This document shows, piece by piece, positions 34,642-44,935 of a stretch of 64,000 nucleotides of DNA. Made by a program: the position numbers and the translations under genes. Origin of the DNA: Pomphorhynchus laevis (taxonomy: Eukaryota > Acanthocephala > Palaeacanthocephala > Echinorhynchida > Pomphorhynchidae); contig WNNJ02001591.1 in assembly GCA_012934845.2 (NCBI GenBank), positions 61,914 through 125,913 on the forward strand, given 5' to 3'. The notes under the pieces are model-generated. The model saw nothing but the letters and a program-made list of their open reading frames with translations. It was not told where the DNA came from and did no database searches. Numbering within the stretch: position 1 is the first letter of the stretch; the number at the start of each line of letters is the position of its first letter.

Positions 34642-34766
34642 AAATCGTTACATATTTTTCACTTTATTTTTTAATGTTTTATTTAAATAATACATTAAAA
34701 AATAAAGTGAAAAATATGTAAATCGTTACATATTTTTCACTTTATTTTTTAATGTTTTATTTAAAT
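34642..34766. repeat. Triplicated inverted/direct repeat in intron 2
   Basis: A 46-bp unit (aatcgttacatatttttcac onward, ending ttatttaaat) at 34642-34687 is followed by a 32-bp inverted copy (about 34689-34720) and a second direct copy (34721-34766). The pattern suggests template switching during replication. Confidence 0.85.
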
Positions 34767-35294
34767 GCACATGTGCCTTTATATGATAAATTACATAAAT
34801 CAGATACAATTACATAAGTTACATGTTACAATTACATAAATCAGATCTTCTAAGCGTAATAAAGTAATACGCTTTAAAGTAACACGAGTGGTAGAGTCGA
34901 TTTCACCACGTGATGAGAATACAATTGGTGCATAGCGTCCTTTATTCTCATGTTGTATTCTCATGCTGGACAAATTTACAACTCTTTATGTTCTCATCTT
35001 ACGTGAATGAAGAGTTCAAAATGTGAGATTATGAAACGTGCAATAAAGATATAAGAGATCGGAAACTCGTATCTTCTTTTTTATATAAATCACTGCAAAC
35101 TATATATATACTGGTTTTTGAAAATGATTTAACTAGAAACACTTTGCGCTATCACTAATACTTCAACACAATGACCAATTTAGGACAGTTATATTTATAA
35201 TAAGTTTTCATTTGTATTGTGTTAAATGTTTAGAAGGCCACTGCAGGATAATGAATAATCCAAATTAGCTATATATACATACACAATTTCTCTT

Positions 35295-36032
35295 TTATTT
35301 ATTAGTGGAGAGAGTGAAGAAAATATTTATTTAATCTCGACTTTTCAATAGCCTCCTGCTATCATCATCAGGAGTAAATGTTACAAAAAATATTTTTACA
35401 ATTTGAGTATTTTCAAAGCTGTCAACTGCATACTTCGTTTGGCGCGGCAGAACAAAGACGCCAATTGTACGTTTTACATTGCGCAGCGGATCAAACGACT
35501 AGATGTGCTCCTTATTAATAATTACACAAAGAAAGAAAAAAATACATGAAAAAAGTAATACTTATAAGTAATTATGCACAAAATTACTTATTTTTGTGCA
35601 TAAAATAAGTTTCTTGTATTTTTCTTTCTAAAGTGTTGTTTTCTACTGAAATAACTTGACTTTTTTTTCTACAAAAATAGAAATATACTGATGCTCAATA
35701 ATATACCAGATATTGAATTAATAACAAATATTTAATAATTGTAATTCGATTTTTTGTATTGATTTGGTCGTTGTTTTATATGTATATTTTTCTTTCGTTG
35801 TGTAATTTTTAATAAGGAGCACATCTAGTCGTTTGATCCGCTGCGCAATGTAAAACGTACAATTGGCGTCTTTGTTCTGCCGCGCCAAACGAAGTATGCA
35901 GTTGACAGCTTTGAAAATACTCAAATTGTAAAAATATTTTTTGTAACATTTACTCCTGATGATGATAGCAGGAGGCTATTGAAAAGTCGAGATTAAATAA
36001 ATATTTTCTTCACTCTCTCCACTAATAAATAA
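35295..36032. mobile_element. 738-bp inverted pair of PLE termini (intron 2)
   Basis: Arms of about 250 bp (35295 to about 35550, about 35777-36032) are near-identical reverse complements around a 230-bp centre. Each carries a hammerhead-like core: + strand CTGATGA 35956-35962, stem II GATAGC-AGGAG-GCTATT, GAAA 35981-35984, with GTC at 35986-35988; minus mirror at 35343-35371. Flanking ATTTA-CTC and GAG-AT-TAAAT can pair as stem I with a small internal loop. Pairing is best here of all copies. It sits in intron 2 of the GW182-like gene. Confidence 0.8.
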
Positions 36033-36754
36033 TGCAATATGAGTGAACAATCAATTTCTCTTTTTTAATTTTACAGGTTTTAATCCGTACCGCGAGTATT
36101 CTAAGCTTTTGTAGGGTAACATTGTAATAATCATACATCAGTGACAATTCACCAAGCCGTGAATTCACATATTCAAATGAAGTTTATTCTAAGACTAGCT
36201 GCAAATTAAACAGTGCATAATGTATGTGCATATTTAAAGCTCGGGTAAAATTTGTTCTTCTCAACTGTGATATCTCTTTGCAAGCTTTAAGTTGCGAATC
36301 CTACAATGAATTCGATTACATTTTAGACAAATATGTATGGCATAATGTATCACAAAATTCAAATTAAAGCTGTAATGTTAAATTTGGATATGGCAAACCA
36401 ATTCTATCCATATTTATATAAGATGTAAGTATTGTTGCGAACTTAGGATAAATCTCACGTTCTGTTAGGGAAAGAATAAACAATGACTATCAAATTACCG
36501 AGCTTTACAAGCGCTTGTTCATATCGACTTAGTAGCCCAACTATAGATGATGTGACATCATCTATAGATTGTTATGATTTGTTTGGCGACCCAACCACCT
36601 TAATTTAATCTTGTTTATTTTCATCACAACCTTGCTAAATCTTATCTTGACATCTTATGACTAAGCAGAATTTTTCAAATAGTTGATAATGATCCATTAT
36701 TAATAAAGAATCATTAGAGCTAGATTAAAGAAATAAGGAAAATTTTTATTGATA

Positions 36755-36782
36755 TTTCGCTAACTTCTGTTAGCATCTTCAG
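36755..36782 (-). ncRNA. Hammerhead-like core at PLE terminus
   Basis: On the minus strand CTGAAGA (complement of 36776-36782), a perfect stem II GCTAAC-AGAA-GTTAGC, and GAAA (complement of 36755-36758) followed by TATC. The helix III position is almost absent, as reported for PLE hammerheads that work as dimers. TTTT before and AATAA after the core can form a short stem I. Confidence 0.6.
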
Positions 36783-37247
36783 AAAATTACAATGTTTTTT
36801 AAAATGTACATGCTTATATAAAAAAGTTCAAAACGATCACCGCCATTTGATTTGGGCAGTGCTGCTGTTATTAGTGATAACCAGCTGCTTTCACTGTTGT
36901 TTGAATTTTTGACACAGTTTCGGCAACTTTTGAAAGTACACAAATTGCAATAAAACGGGGTGATTAGAAATAGTTTAGAAACAAAACAAAAATAACAATA
37001 ATATTTCCATTCAAAATAAATAATTTGAAAAAATAAAATAAAAAAATAAAGATTAAAACTACTAGAAAAATTAAATAAAGTATAAAAATAAAATAGAAAA
37101 GTTCATTTAAACAAAAGAATCTTTAAAAACATCTTTACAAAATATTTAACGTTACGTCAGGTTTATTATTCGGCATAATAATATTGGAGTTTTTATGAAT
37201 GTAATAAGCCTCAAGAATTTTTATATTTAAACAATTGGTTTATTTTG

Positions 37248-37493
37248 CTAAAACAACAGTATTATTATAATCAATATTAAATTTAAACTATGGTCTACAA
37301 TAGCGCTACTTAGGCCCTTTTTGAGTGTGTATTTGCGTGGTTTTAATCTAGTCTCTAATGGTTGGCCTGTTTGACCCACGTATATTTTATCGCATTCTAA
37401 ACAAGAAATTTTATAAACAACTACATCATTATTATGTCTGGTTTTCTTTTTCAAAATGTTATGTAGTTTCGGTATTTTACCTTCATACAACAA
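37248..37493 (-). pseudogene. GIY-YIG endonuclease fragment of a PLE
   Basis: Visible motifs: VVYKISCLECDKIYVGQTG, in which VYKI and IYVGQTG correspond to the GIY and YIG strands, then LETRLK with the conserved Arg region, and a basic stretch up to SAIVDHSL. A further family block, KILEAYYIHKN, is recognisable downstream near 37190. In PLEs this domain follows the RT and nicks target DNA. The upstream RT is not present here. Confidence 0.8.
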
Positions 37494-37680
37494 TGCTTTA
37501 CAATAAAAATTGTTTTCGAACGATTTTCTAAATTAAACGCATTTCAAGAATCTCAGCTAACACTCTAGCATTAAGCTGCGATTCGACTTGTTTTACATAA
37601 CATACTGCAAACTCAATACTTTCAACTTATTATATATAATCGATAGGAAAAATTTAAAGGAGAAAGTTCAAATCTGCAAA

Positions 37681-37785
37681 ATGCTAAGGATCCAGCTGTG
37701 TCTATTTTTAATTGTAACGAGCTTCTTTCTATGTAAGGCTCGAGCACCACTTGAGGCTAAGTATATATTTGCAGTTAATCCTTAA
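37681..37785 (+). other. Small signal-peptide-like ORF in intron 2
   Basis: An ATG at 37681 starts MLRIQLCLFLIVTSFFLCKA, a textbook hydrophobic signal peptide, with a possible donor at ATGTAAGG (37730-37737). The 35-codon frame ends at 37785, 75 bases before exon 3 of the GW182-like gene. It may be a chance hydrophobic run or a nested first exon; nothing downstream is recognised. Confidence 0.25.
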
Positions 37786-37860
37786 TGTATAGCATATTTT
37801 ATTGTTCATTTAAATGTATGTTATGTACATTATAAATTTTCATTATATATTTCACTTTAG

Positions 37861-38145
37861 GTTGGTGGATTTGACCCCCTTGAAGCTATTGTTGATACAA
37901 GCACGTGGGGTTTGAATACAAATTGTGCGACAAACCGACGTTGGGATGCAAATTCCTCTATCAATGCTACTGCAACATCAGGATGCAGTATTCAAAGTAA
38001 TCATCTCGTTCGTGCCTCATCATCAATAGATAACGTTAGACTGCCAGCAAGGTTACCAAATCAGCAAGCGTGTTTTTCAAGAGGTCTACATAATCAACAA
38101 AATCATCAACTTTACATATCAACTGCAGCGGCGACGGCAAATCAG
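37861..38145 (+). CDS. GW182/TNRC6-like gene, exon 3
   Basis: Acceptor atttcactttag|GTTGGTGG opens 95 codons starting VGGFDPLEAIVDTSTWGLN, a further WG motif, and RRWDANSS, then a Ser/Ala/Asn/Gln-rich tract to TANQ. Donor CAG|GTAGGT is at 38146. Phase 0 on both sides. The repeated Trp in polar, unstructured context fits the Argonaute-binding N-terminal region. Confidence 0.68.
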
Positions 38146-38324
38146 GTAGGTGTTTGTCAGAAATTGTAGAATATTAGCCGATCCAACCAAGAAATCAATA
38201 ATTAAATTATTTTATTATCTTATTTTAGAGACTTGAAATTGCTTTCTTGGACTGGATTAAGTGATAGGAGTCAAGAAGACAAAAGTTATTATATAATAAA
38301 TATACAATATTATCTATATATACA

Positions 38325-38645
38325 TATTTATAGAAATTAGATCACATGGCAGTTCCTCCTGATGATCTCTAATCCTTATTCTGACTTATTGTTAATAACA
38401 ATAAGTTATTCAACTGTTATTTTTACTAGTCAATTCGTAAAATTAATTTTTATTTTTAATTTCAATTTTTATTTTAACTTGATATAAATTATATAAAATC
38501 TTATAACAGTTATTTATTATTTATATTTATTTAATTATTAAATTTTGATTTAGCATTATTATGTTTTGTTTATTTTATTATAATTATATTAAATACGTAA
38601 ACTCAATTAGCTGATTTGCTTAATATGCTTATATTGATCGTTACT
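38325..38645 (+). mobile_element. PLE-tail copy in intron 3
   Basis: It matches the tail of the minus-strand PLE at 4315-4620: ggcagttcctcctgatgat, ctctaat-cttattctgac, tagtcaattcgtaaaat, then ttttgatttagcattatt and actcaattagctgattt. No RT coding remains. Confidence 0.7.
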
Positions 38646-39439
38646 TGGAATATATAAAAATATAAAAATTATCTTATTCCCGTATAAGATATTTTATTAT
38701 TGTCATTATTATTGTTATTTTTTTTATTTATTTTTATAATTTTATAATTATATTAAATAATTATTAAATTAATATAAATCTATATATATCAAACTGGGCA
38801 AAGGGCTTCTAAACAAATAAAGCAAAGTAAATACAGTTTACATAAGGGTACTATATCTAACGTGATGGCTCAACATTTTGCTTCACTTATTCTCACTATT
38901 GATTTCTCAATATTATCCATTGGCAATATATACCGAATAATAGAAGCAGCTTATTTTATTAGTAAATAAACTGTTTTAATGCCCGATACTAAGTTTGATT
39001 TTAATCTAAAATTAAATTACGATTAATCCATTTATTTTAATCGTTCGATATTTCTTATTTCTGTTTTTAAAATATTATTTGTTTCTGTTTCAATTGTTTG
39101 TTTTACCAAACAATTTGTTGTAAATTTTAATTCTATTAGTGAGGCACATCTTATGGTTGAATTCTGTATATAAAGCGCAAATGTTTTATCAATTGACAGT
39201 TATCATATATTCATATATATGATGACAGTAGTCACCGAAATTTAGCCGCTTTATAATTTATAATCTTCTTGTTTAGAAAGAAGAATATTTTGTGAAAATT
39301 ATACATATCTGTAAACTACATATTTGCTATAAAAATGTAATGGAAAATATCGATCTTTAAGAAATATTTTATCTAATAAAGTGAGCTACTAAAAAATATT
39401 GTATATAATGACATAAAAATTACATATGTATTTTTTCAT

Positions 39440-39512
39440 TTTTTATTTTATTTCAAATTTCTGAAGATGCTAGTAGTAGTTAAGAGCCAAATATCAAAAT
39501 AATTTTGTTGAC
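39440..39512 (+). mobile_element. Degenerate PLE terminus in intron 3
   Basis: CTGAAGATGCTAGTAGTAG followed by ccaaatatcaaaataattt aligns with the terminus at 36685-36790 (minus). The GAAA core element has changed to CAAA, so this hammerhead-like core is dead. Confidence 0.45.
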
Positions 39513-39742
39513 ATTCAATTATACATGATCGTCTCTAAATACTTAAAATATAGATCAGGATGGGTCTATTTCGTAAATGTTTGGATTAAGCGTTGTATGC
39601 GTCGTCGAAAAATGTGCAGAGATTAATTTTAATTTCATTTAGAACAATTCAGTTTGCCATCATCGTGAACTTCAGAGCCAATTTTTCAACAATACGGTAT
39701 ATAACAATAACGCGTCGTTGTGTTTCTTCCCAACTGATATAG

Positions 39743-42700
39743 GTATTAATATTGTTACTTACTTTTATATGTTTTGATTTTGTTAAATTAGATAAGGTAG
39801 AAAAATGTGTGAATAACACGTCACACCTCGGTAATGTAAACTTTATGTATAACAACAACCAATTAATGTGTCATAACTCCGCTGCACTGACTAGTGATCA
39901 AATAACGGACGACCATTCAATTCCTCAATTTTCTCCTTCGCAGTTACTAGGATCATCAACTGCAATATCGTCATCATCCCCATTAGTGTCCAACATAAAC
40001 AACAAGATCAGCAGAACAAGTACGCCTAAGTGTCGCGATAATGCACCGTATTTTCGATCAATTTCAACACCTTATTCGAACGACAGTAACGCAAATGTAT
40101 CTTCACTGCCGATGGTGTATTCTGATGACACAAAACGAAAAGAATATCAATTGCATTTAATGCACATAAATAAACTTGATGATTTAATGTCTTCGCCTTC
40201 TTCAGCTACTAATTATCACAAATCATCTACTAACAATAACAACATTGCCAGCGGAGCGACAGGAGTTGGCATTCCATCATCCTGCATCTCGTCAACTTTG
40301 TCACTGTCGTCTTCAGTATCAACAAATATTTGCGGCGATAAGCATTTGCTGAAGGAGAACGACAATCAATCGTTCGCTTTCGAAGGAAACCCCTCTATTC
40401 ATCAAAATAATGACGATCAACAACAACTACTACGTGGTGTTAGCAAACAGCTTCAACAACTATTATTAGTTGCCCATCAAAGAGACAATTACGTATTGCC
40501 ACCATCACCAGCTACTACGAATAGTGTAGCAAATAATGAAACTCCAGTGATACCTCGATGCTCACTTGATTCCAATGCATCGACACCATCTCGTGATTTG
40601 TATTTAATCAGATCGTCGCCTTCAATGCCGACTCTACTACCGTCTTCTTCACTTGATCCTCACACTGATAGCAATAATAGTAGCAGTGACAATAGGCTAT
40701 CAAATAGAGCAGCAGTAAGCGACTCACAGTCACAATCATTGCGGCCGTTATTCGTCAGCACTAATAACTCCTCTAATAATACCAGCAAACCCCTTTACGG
40801 TGAATTCAGTTATTCGTCGCACACATTTGATAACATGTTTTTAGCTGCACCCAAAACAGGAACAATTCCAGATGGCTTGAAATATCATATTCCGAATCCC
40901 TTAACCAGTTCGCATTTCCCTTCTATTCCTAGTGACGATATTGATCAAAGTAAGTATTTCTGCCCAGGAGAATCGCTAAACTCTTTATCAATAAGCAATA
41001 CTCCAACATCTGATTTAGCTAGAATTAGCGGTGGATGCTGCTTTACCACTCGTCCCGAAACACAATCGCAGTTTTTCAATTTTGTTATCAAAAATTCGCA
41101 ACATATAAACGAAGACGATAATAATAACGATTCTTGTGGCAACAGTGTAATTCCTAATCCAAATAATCGCAACATCGATAATTATAGCAGCATTAACAAC
41201 AATCACAACCAAGATAATGATATGAGTGAAGGCAACTATACAGGTAGTTATAATGATATTATCAATCAACATGAAGTGGCCGTATTACAGCGGAATAACA
41301 ATACATCATATTTGTTACAAAATTGTCACGTTGCTAAGACTATAAAGAGCAACAATAACGTAAACAACACAATGACCCCTGCTGCAAGTCAACATTATTT
41401 ACCTGAATGTCCGTCTTCAACTAATATTGCTACTAATTCAACATTTCCAACAACAGCAGAGGGGTTTGGAAATACATATTCTTCTACACACGAACTCGCT
41501 TCTGGGTTGTTAGCATCATTTTCAGGATTAACAGGATTTGGAGGAGGTGGTGGAACACTAGTAACCACAGCAACATCTACTAATTGGCCAGCAGCAATGA
41601 ATAACAATCAAAGATTACCTAACAGCAATCGTCACTTATACCAGGCAGAAATATCTATTGCCCAAGATGAGCAACAAAATATATTACTTAGCAATGAAAT
41701 AACGCAATCACAAATGTTATTTTCCAAGTTAACAGATAAACAACAACATCACTTACTTAAGAAACAACAATCTTTCTTTCCTGTAGCTTCTGAACACATA
41801 TCGTCTTCTTATTCATCTTCACAACATTATATCCCATACACACCAGCGATGATATCAGAGGTTTCCATCAAGAATTTTCAGAAGCAACGGCAGCTACAAA
41901 ACGACAACTTTACTGATTATCAACCCCTTCACAATACTGGATTTAACAATTCTTCATATCATTGGAATATGCCCAATGATATTGGCGGCGGTGATAATGG
42001 TATCGGCGGTGATGGCATCGGTGGAAGTATTGCATCTATTGATCAGAACGTTTTACTAAGTCAGCTATTTACAGGAAACGATCTGACTAAGTATTATAGT
42101 GATGCTGTAATGAGACAATTTCGCCTTTCAGTGCACGCTGGTCTGTTGCCCGTCAAATTAATGCAATTTAAACTCCCGATTGAGGTGCTTCAACATATTA
42201 ATCAAATGTTTACTTACCAGCTACACCTTCAGCAAATGTACTCATTCCGCGCTGCTGCCGCTTCTAGCACAACTGGCAATTGTTCTTTAGTTCAACAGCA
42301 ATATCAACAGCAGCAACTACAGAGACAAAAAAGTGAGCAAGACGGAGCCAACAATGACACCACCATTGCTAGCTGCAACAATAATAACGAAAATAGTCAT
42401 CTGGCAAACAATTCTGGCAGCGATTTGTTTAATAACGGTGGATATCATACTTTTCTGTCTCGATTGAGCCCTGAACAGTTTACGTTACATATTCATAAGC
42501 TTCGAGAAAAAATTATCCTTATTTCTCAATCTATTCACGATATGTTTAATCGTATGCAAATGTTCACATCGTCAACTAACGCGGCGCACTTTTCTTCAAA
42601 GTCACCTACGACGACCGTAATTGCCGCTGATACATATCGTCATTATCAAGCATACCTTTCGAATAACTTACTGACACCAATTGTTCATAATAATCTACCC

Positions 42701-44437
42701 GACTATGGTGGTAATAATCGAAATGAAATTCAAAGCAAACTAAATTCCTGCTATTCATCCTCAACAGGATCCGCCACAACTGCTGATTTGTTAATGTCAT
42801 CTACATTATCAATGACGGAACAACCCAATTCAAATATCGATTCAGCAGGAGCAGACATACCTAATTTCAGTTATAGGAGAAAATTAACAGCTTGTGATGG
42901 TTTGTTCTTTGGTGATAATGCGTTTTCACAACAAGCTCGTCCCCAATACCGCCCCCGAACTAACAACAATAACTCAATAAAAAATGATATCGATACTACT
43001 GTGTTTACTTATGCAGCCGCCGCTAGACAATCGCTTAGAAATGACATTATCGATGGCAACAATTCAGTCGAAAATGTTGCTCAAAATACATCTTGCCTAC
43101 ATTTACAGTCACCGACAGTATCACTATCTCGTTTGAATGAAGACGACAACAGCACTTTAAATGTTAGTAACCAATCTAACTCATGTTGGAATAATAATAG
43201 TAAAATTAGTGATAATGGTGATATTAGTTCCGCAGATATACTTCAACAACAATACACATGTTTTAAATCTACAGTCGAAGATGATCATCATCAGCAGAAC
43301 ACAGCTGTCAGAAATTCTTCAGCTGATTGCAAAACCATATCCAGTAGCCAATATAACATAGACAAATCAATTAATGCCACAGTCAATTCCATATCATCTC
43401 GACTAAAAGATAATAGTACTCAACAGATGCTGACAACATCATTGATGGCATCTTATCAAAATATACCGCAACAGCAATATGACATGCATTCATTGCCGTA
43501 TGTGACGGCAAATTCTTCGTTTCATGATCAACAACACCGATTTGTTACAAATAATTACGATATTCGTTTATTAACCGTATCTTCTACATCATCTCAACAG
43601 CTTCCATCATCCCCATCGATAAGACAACATATTGATTATACTACTTCAGAGCTACAGCAATTGCCTAGTGCATCATCGATCTATAGCACAAAACCAAAAA
43701 GTCCACAATCTTCATCCGAAATTGACATTGCTAAAACTGCTAGATTAAACAACATTAGCAACAACTGGAATAATGATTTTGATGTCAACGAAACTTCCCT
43801 CGATACGATAATTAAAAATATCGATAGGGGCAATGGTCTTAATAATCATAATCAAACAGTGAATTGTCCAACCGAAATGAGAGGTAAATCGTGGAAATGG
43901 AATACATTCAAATCAAATACAGAGAGTGAGCTTTCTGATTCGTTGGATTGTCATATTCATTATGACAGACTTGTAAAACTATTAAGTGACGACGAACTGG
44001 TGAAGAATCAAAATCATCAGACAAACGTATGGGAGGATACATCGGATTATCACAGTAATATGATATATCGCCATCATCGTAATAATCAACCACAATACTT
44101 AACACATCATTCCGGTGGTTCTTCGTTGCAAACTAATAGTAATGAAATAAACAGTGAATCGTCGACGTTTAATCCTAACAAAAAAGATACAGATTGCTGT
44201 TTTCCCATTCCTGTTTGGTCAACAATATCATCTAACAATAGCAATAAATCGGATTTGATAGTTAATCCTTATCATTTACATTCTTCTGGTATTTATACAA
44301 AATCTGGTTTTAAGAACGACGATAATAATGTTATGAGTAATCTCGGTGAAAATATTCTGGCTAACGTTGGTACAGTTAGGGAACGATTCAATACGAGTCA
44401 AAACTTTAAAACAGATATAAACGACAACAGGTATTAA
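39743..44437 (+). CDS. GW182/TNRC6-like gene, large exon 4
   Basis: About 1,565 codons, rich in Asn, Ser and Gln. The acceptor may be at 39743 (pyrimidine-rich tract then tgatatag|GTATTA) or 39797 (gataag|GTAGAA); both keep phase 0. Numbering from the first ATG (39752), residues about 784-830 (RLSVHAGLLPVKLMQFKLP, then EVLQHINQMF) and about 905-940 (LSPEQFTLHIHKLREKIIL) match the Gln-rich middle domain of TNRC6/gawky in pattern. Trp motifs recur: TNWPAAM, SSYHWNMP, SWKWNT, VWEDTSD, PVWST. It ends at TAA 44435-44437, or splices out at AACAG|GTATTA (44431, phase 2). The RRM and C-terminal silencing domain are not seen. Confidence 0.72.
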   Translation, partial: VLILLLTFICFDFVKLDKVEKCVNNTSHLGNVNFMYNNNQLMCHNSAALTSDQITDDHSIPQFSPSQLLGSSTAISSSSPLVSNINNKISRTSTPKCRDNAPYFRSISTPYSNDSNANVSSLPMVYSDDTKRKEYQLHLMHINKLDDLMSSPSSATNYHKSSTNNNNIASGATGVGIPSSCISSTLSLSSSVSTNICGDKHLLKENDNQSFAFEGNPSIHQNNDDQQQLLRGVSKQLQQLLLVAHQRDNYVLPPSPATTNSVANNETPVIPRCSLDSNASTPSRDLYLIRSSPSMPTLLPSSSLDPHTDSNNSSSDNRLSNRAAVSDSQSQSLRPLFVSTNNSSNNTSKPLYGEFSYSSHTFDNMFLAAPKTGTIPDGLKYHIPNPLTSSHFPSIPSDDIDQSKYFCPGESLNSLSISNTPTSDLARISGGCCFTTRPETQSQFFNFVIKNSQHINEDDNNNDSCGNSVIPNPNNRNIDNYSSINNNHNQDNDMSEGNYTGSYNDIINQHEVAVLQRNNNTSYLLQNCHVAKTIKSNNNVNNTMTPAASQHYLPECPSSTNIATNSTFPTTAEGFGNTYSSTHELASGLLASFSGLTGFGGGGGTLVTTATSTNWPAAMNNNQRLPNSNRHLYQAEISIAQDEQQNILLSNEITQSQMLFSKLTDKQQHHLLKKQQSFFPVASEHISSSYSSSQHYIPYTPAMISEVSIKNFQKQRQLQNDNFTDYQPLHNTGFNNSSYHWNMPNDIGGGDNGIGGDGIGGSIASIDQNVLLSQLFTGNDLTKYYSDAVMRQFRLSVHAGLLPVKLMQFKLPIEVLQHINQMFTYQLHLQQMYSFRAAAASSTTGNCSLVQQQYQQQQLQRQKSEQDGANNDTTIASCNNNNENSHLANNSGSDLFNNGGYHTFLSRLSPEQFTLHIHKLREKIILISQSIHDMFNRMQMFTSSTNAAHFSSKSPTTTVIAADTYRHYQAYLSNNLLTPIVHNNLPDYGGNNRNEIQSKLNSCYSSSTGSATTADLLMSSTLSMTEQPNSNIDSAGADIPNFSYRRKLTACDGLFFGDNAFSQQARPQYRPRTNNNNSIKNDIDTTVFTYAAAARQSLRNDIIDGNNSVENVAQNTSCLHLQSPTVSLSRLNEDDNSTLNVSNQSNSCWNNNSKISDNGDISSADILQQQYTCFKSTVEDDHHQQNTAVRNSSADCKTISSSQYNIDKSINATVNSISSRLKDNSTQQMLTTSLMASYQNIPQQQYDMHSLPYVTANSSFHDQQHRFVTNNYDIRLLTVSSTSSQQLPSSPSIRQHIDYTTSELQQLPSASSIYSTKPKSPQSSSEIDIAKTARLNNISNNWNNDFDVNETSLDTIIKNIDRGNGLNNHNQTVNCPTEMRGKSWKWNTFKSNTESELSDSLDCHIHYDRLVKLLSDDELVKNQNHQTNVWEDTSDYHSNMIYRHHRNNQPQYLTHHSGGSSLQTNSNEINSESSTFNPNKKDTDCCFPIPVWSTISSNNSNKSDLIVNPYHLHSSGIYTKSGFKNDDNNVMSNLGENILANVGTVRERFNTSQNFKTDINDNRY

Positions 44438-44575
44438 TAGCCTAATAATTAATATCAATTTTATGCAGTTATCAATTTTTTACAAGTAAACATAACTAGA
44501 TATATGCAGCATTAAAATGATTACATTTCTGATGTCCTCAATTCTATAAAGAAAAATGCGACAATTGTAGACTAC

Positions 44576-44605
44576 AATAAATTCATGTAAGTATTCATTA
44601 ATAAA
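44576..44605 (+). terminator. Two AATAAA polyadenylation signals
   Basis: AATAAA occurs at 44576-44581 and 44600-44605, 140-170 bases after the TAA at 44437. Their position is right for the end of the GW182-like transcript, though AATAAA is common in such AT-rich DNA. Confidence 0.4.
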
Positions 44606-44930
44606 GTATGTGAACGATTTTAATATATTGTTGATTTCACCATTTTTGCATTTTCTTCATGTATTTGCCCAACATTTTGTTACTTTTACTCCTCACTTTG
44701 GTATAACTCTTAATGACCTTTTGCATGGCAGCTTATAGGACTTGGTTTTTTTCATATCACTTTCAAAAACAAAAGGTGAACGTCGGACGATTATCATATG
44801 ATTTGGTGGCTTTTTTTCCATCTCTGTTGATGTTGCCGAATGCCTTGCGAAATCGACCTTTCGCGAAATCAAGGAACGTATTTCTTTCTTTTCTATTTGT
44901 TCGTATTAGGACTTTACTTTACTTCTTCAA
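44606..44930. other. Flank or LINE 3' UTR, no gene
   Basis: Sequence between the probable polyadenylation signals and the first recognisable part of family N copy 1. Part may be the 3' UTR of that LINE; the boundary is not visible. Confidence 0.4.
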
Positions 44931-44935
44931 GCATT

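Larger units (their letters stand above)
36685..37510 (-). mobile_element. Penelope-like element remnant: GIY-YIG domain and terminus
   Basis: On the minus strand a GIY-YIG endonuclease block (37493-37248 and degraded extension to about 37100) is followed by a noncoding tail and a hammerhead-bearing terminus near 36790-36685. This is the 3' half of an endonuclease-positive PLE, in intron 2 and antisense to the host gene. It is a 5'-truncated fossil with a few breaks. Confidence 0.8.

Noticed and set aside
35718-35924. 68-codon minus-strand frame as a gene
   Set aside because: It lies within the right arm and centre of the inverted PLE pair, and its left-arm mirror encodes the same residues; no family match.
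39752-44437. Asn/Gln/Ser-rich 1,561-codon frame as low-complexity noise
   Set aside because: Its length without stops, the phase-0 splice context, recurrent Trp motifs and the middle-domain match make a real exon far more likely.
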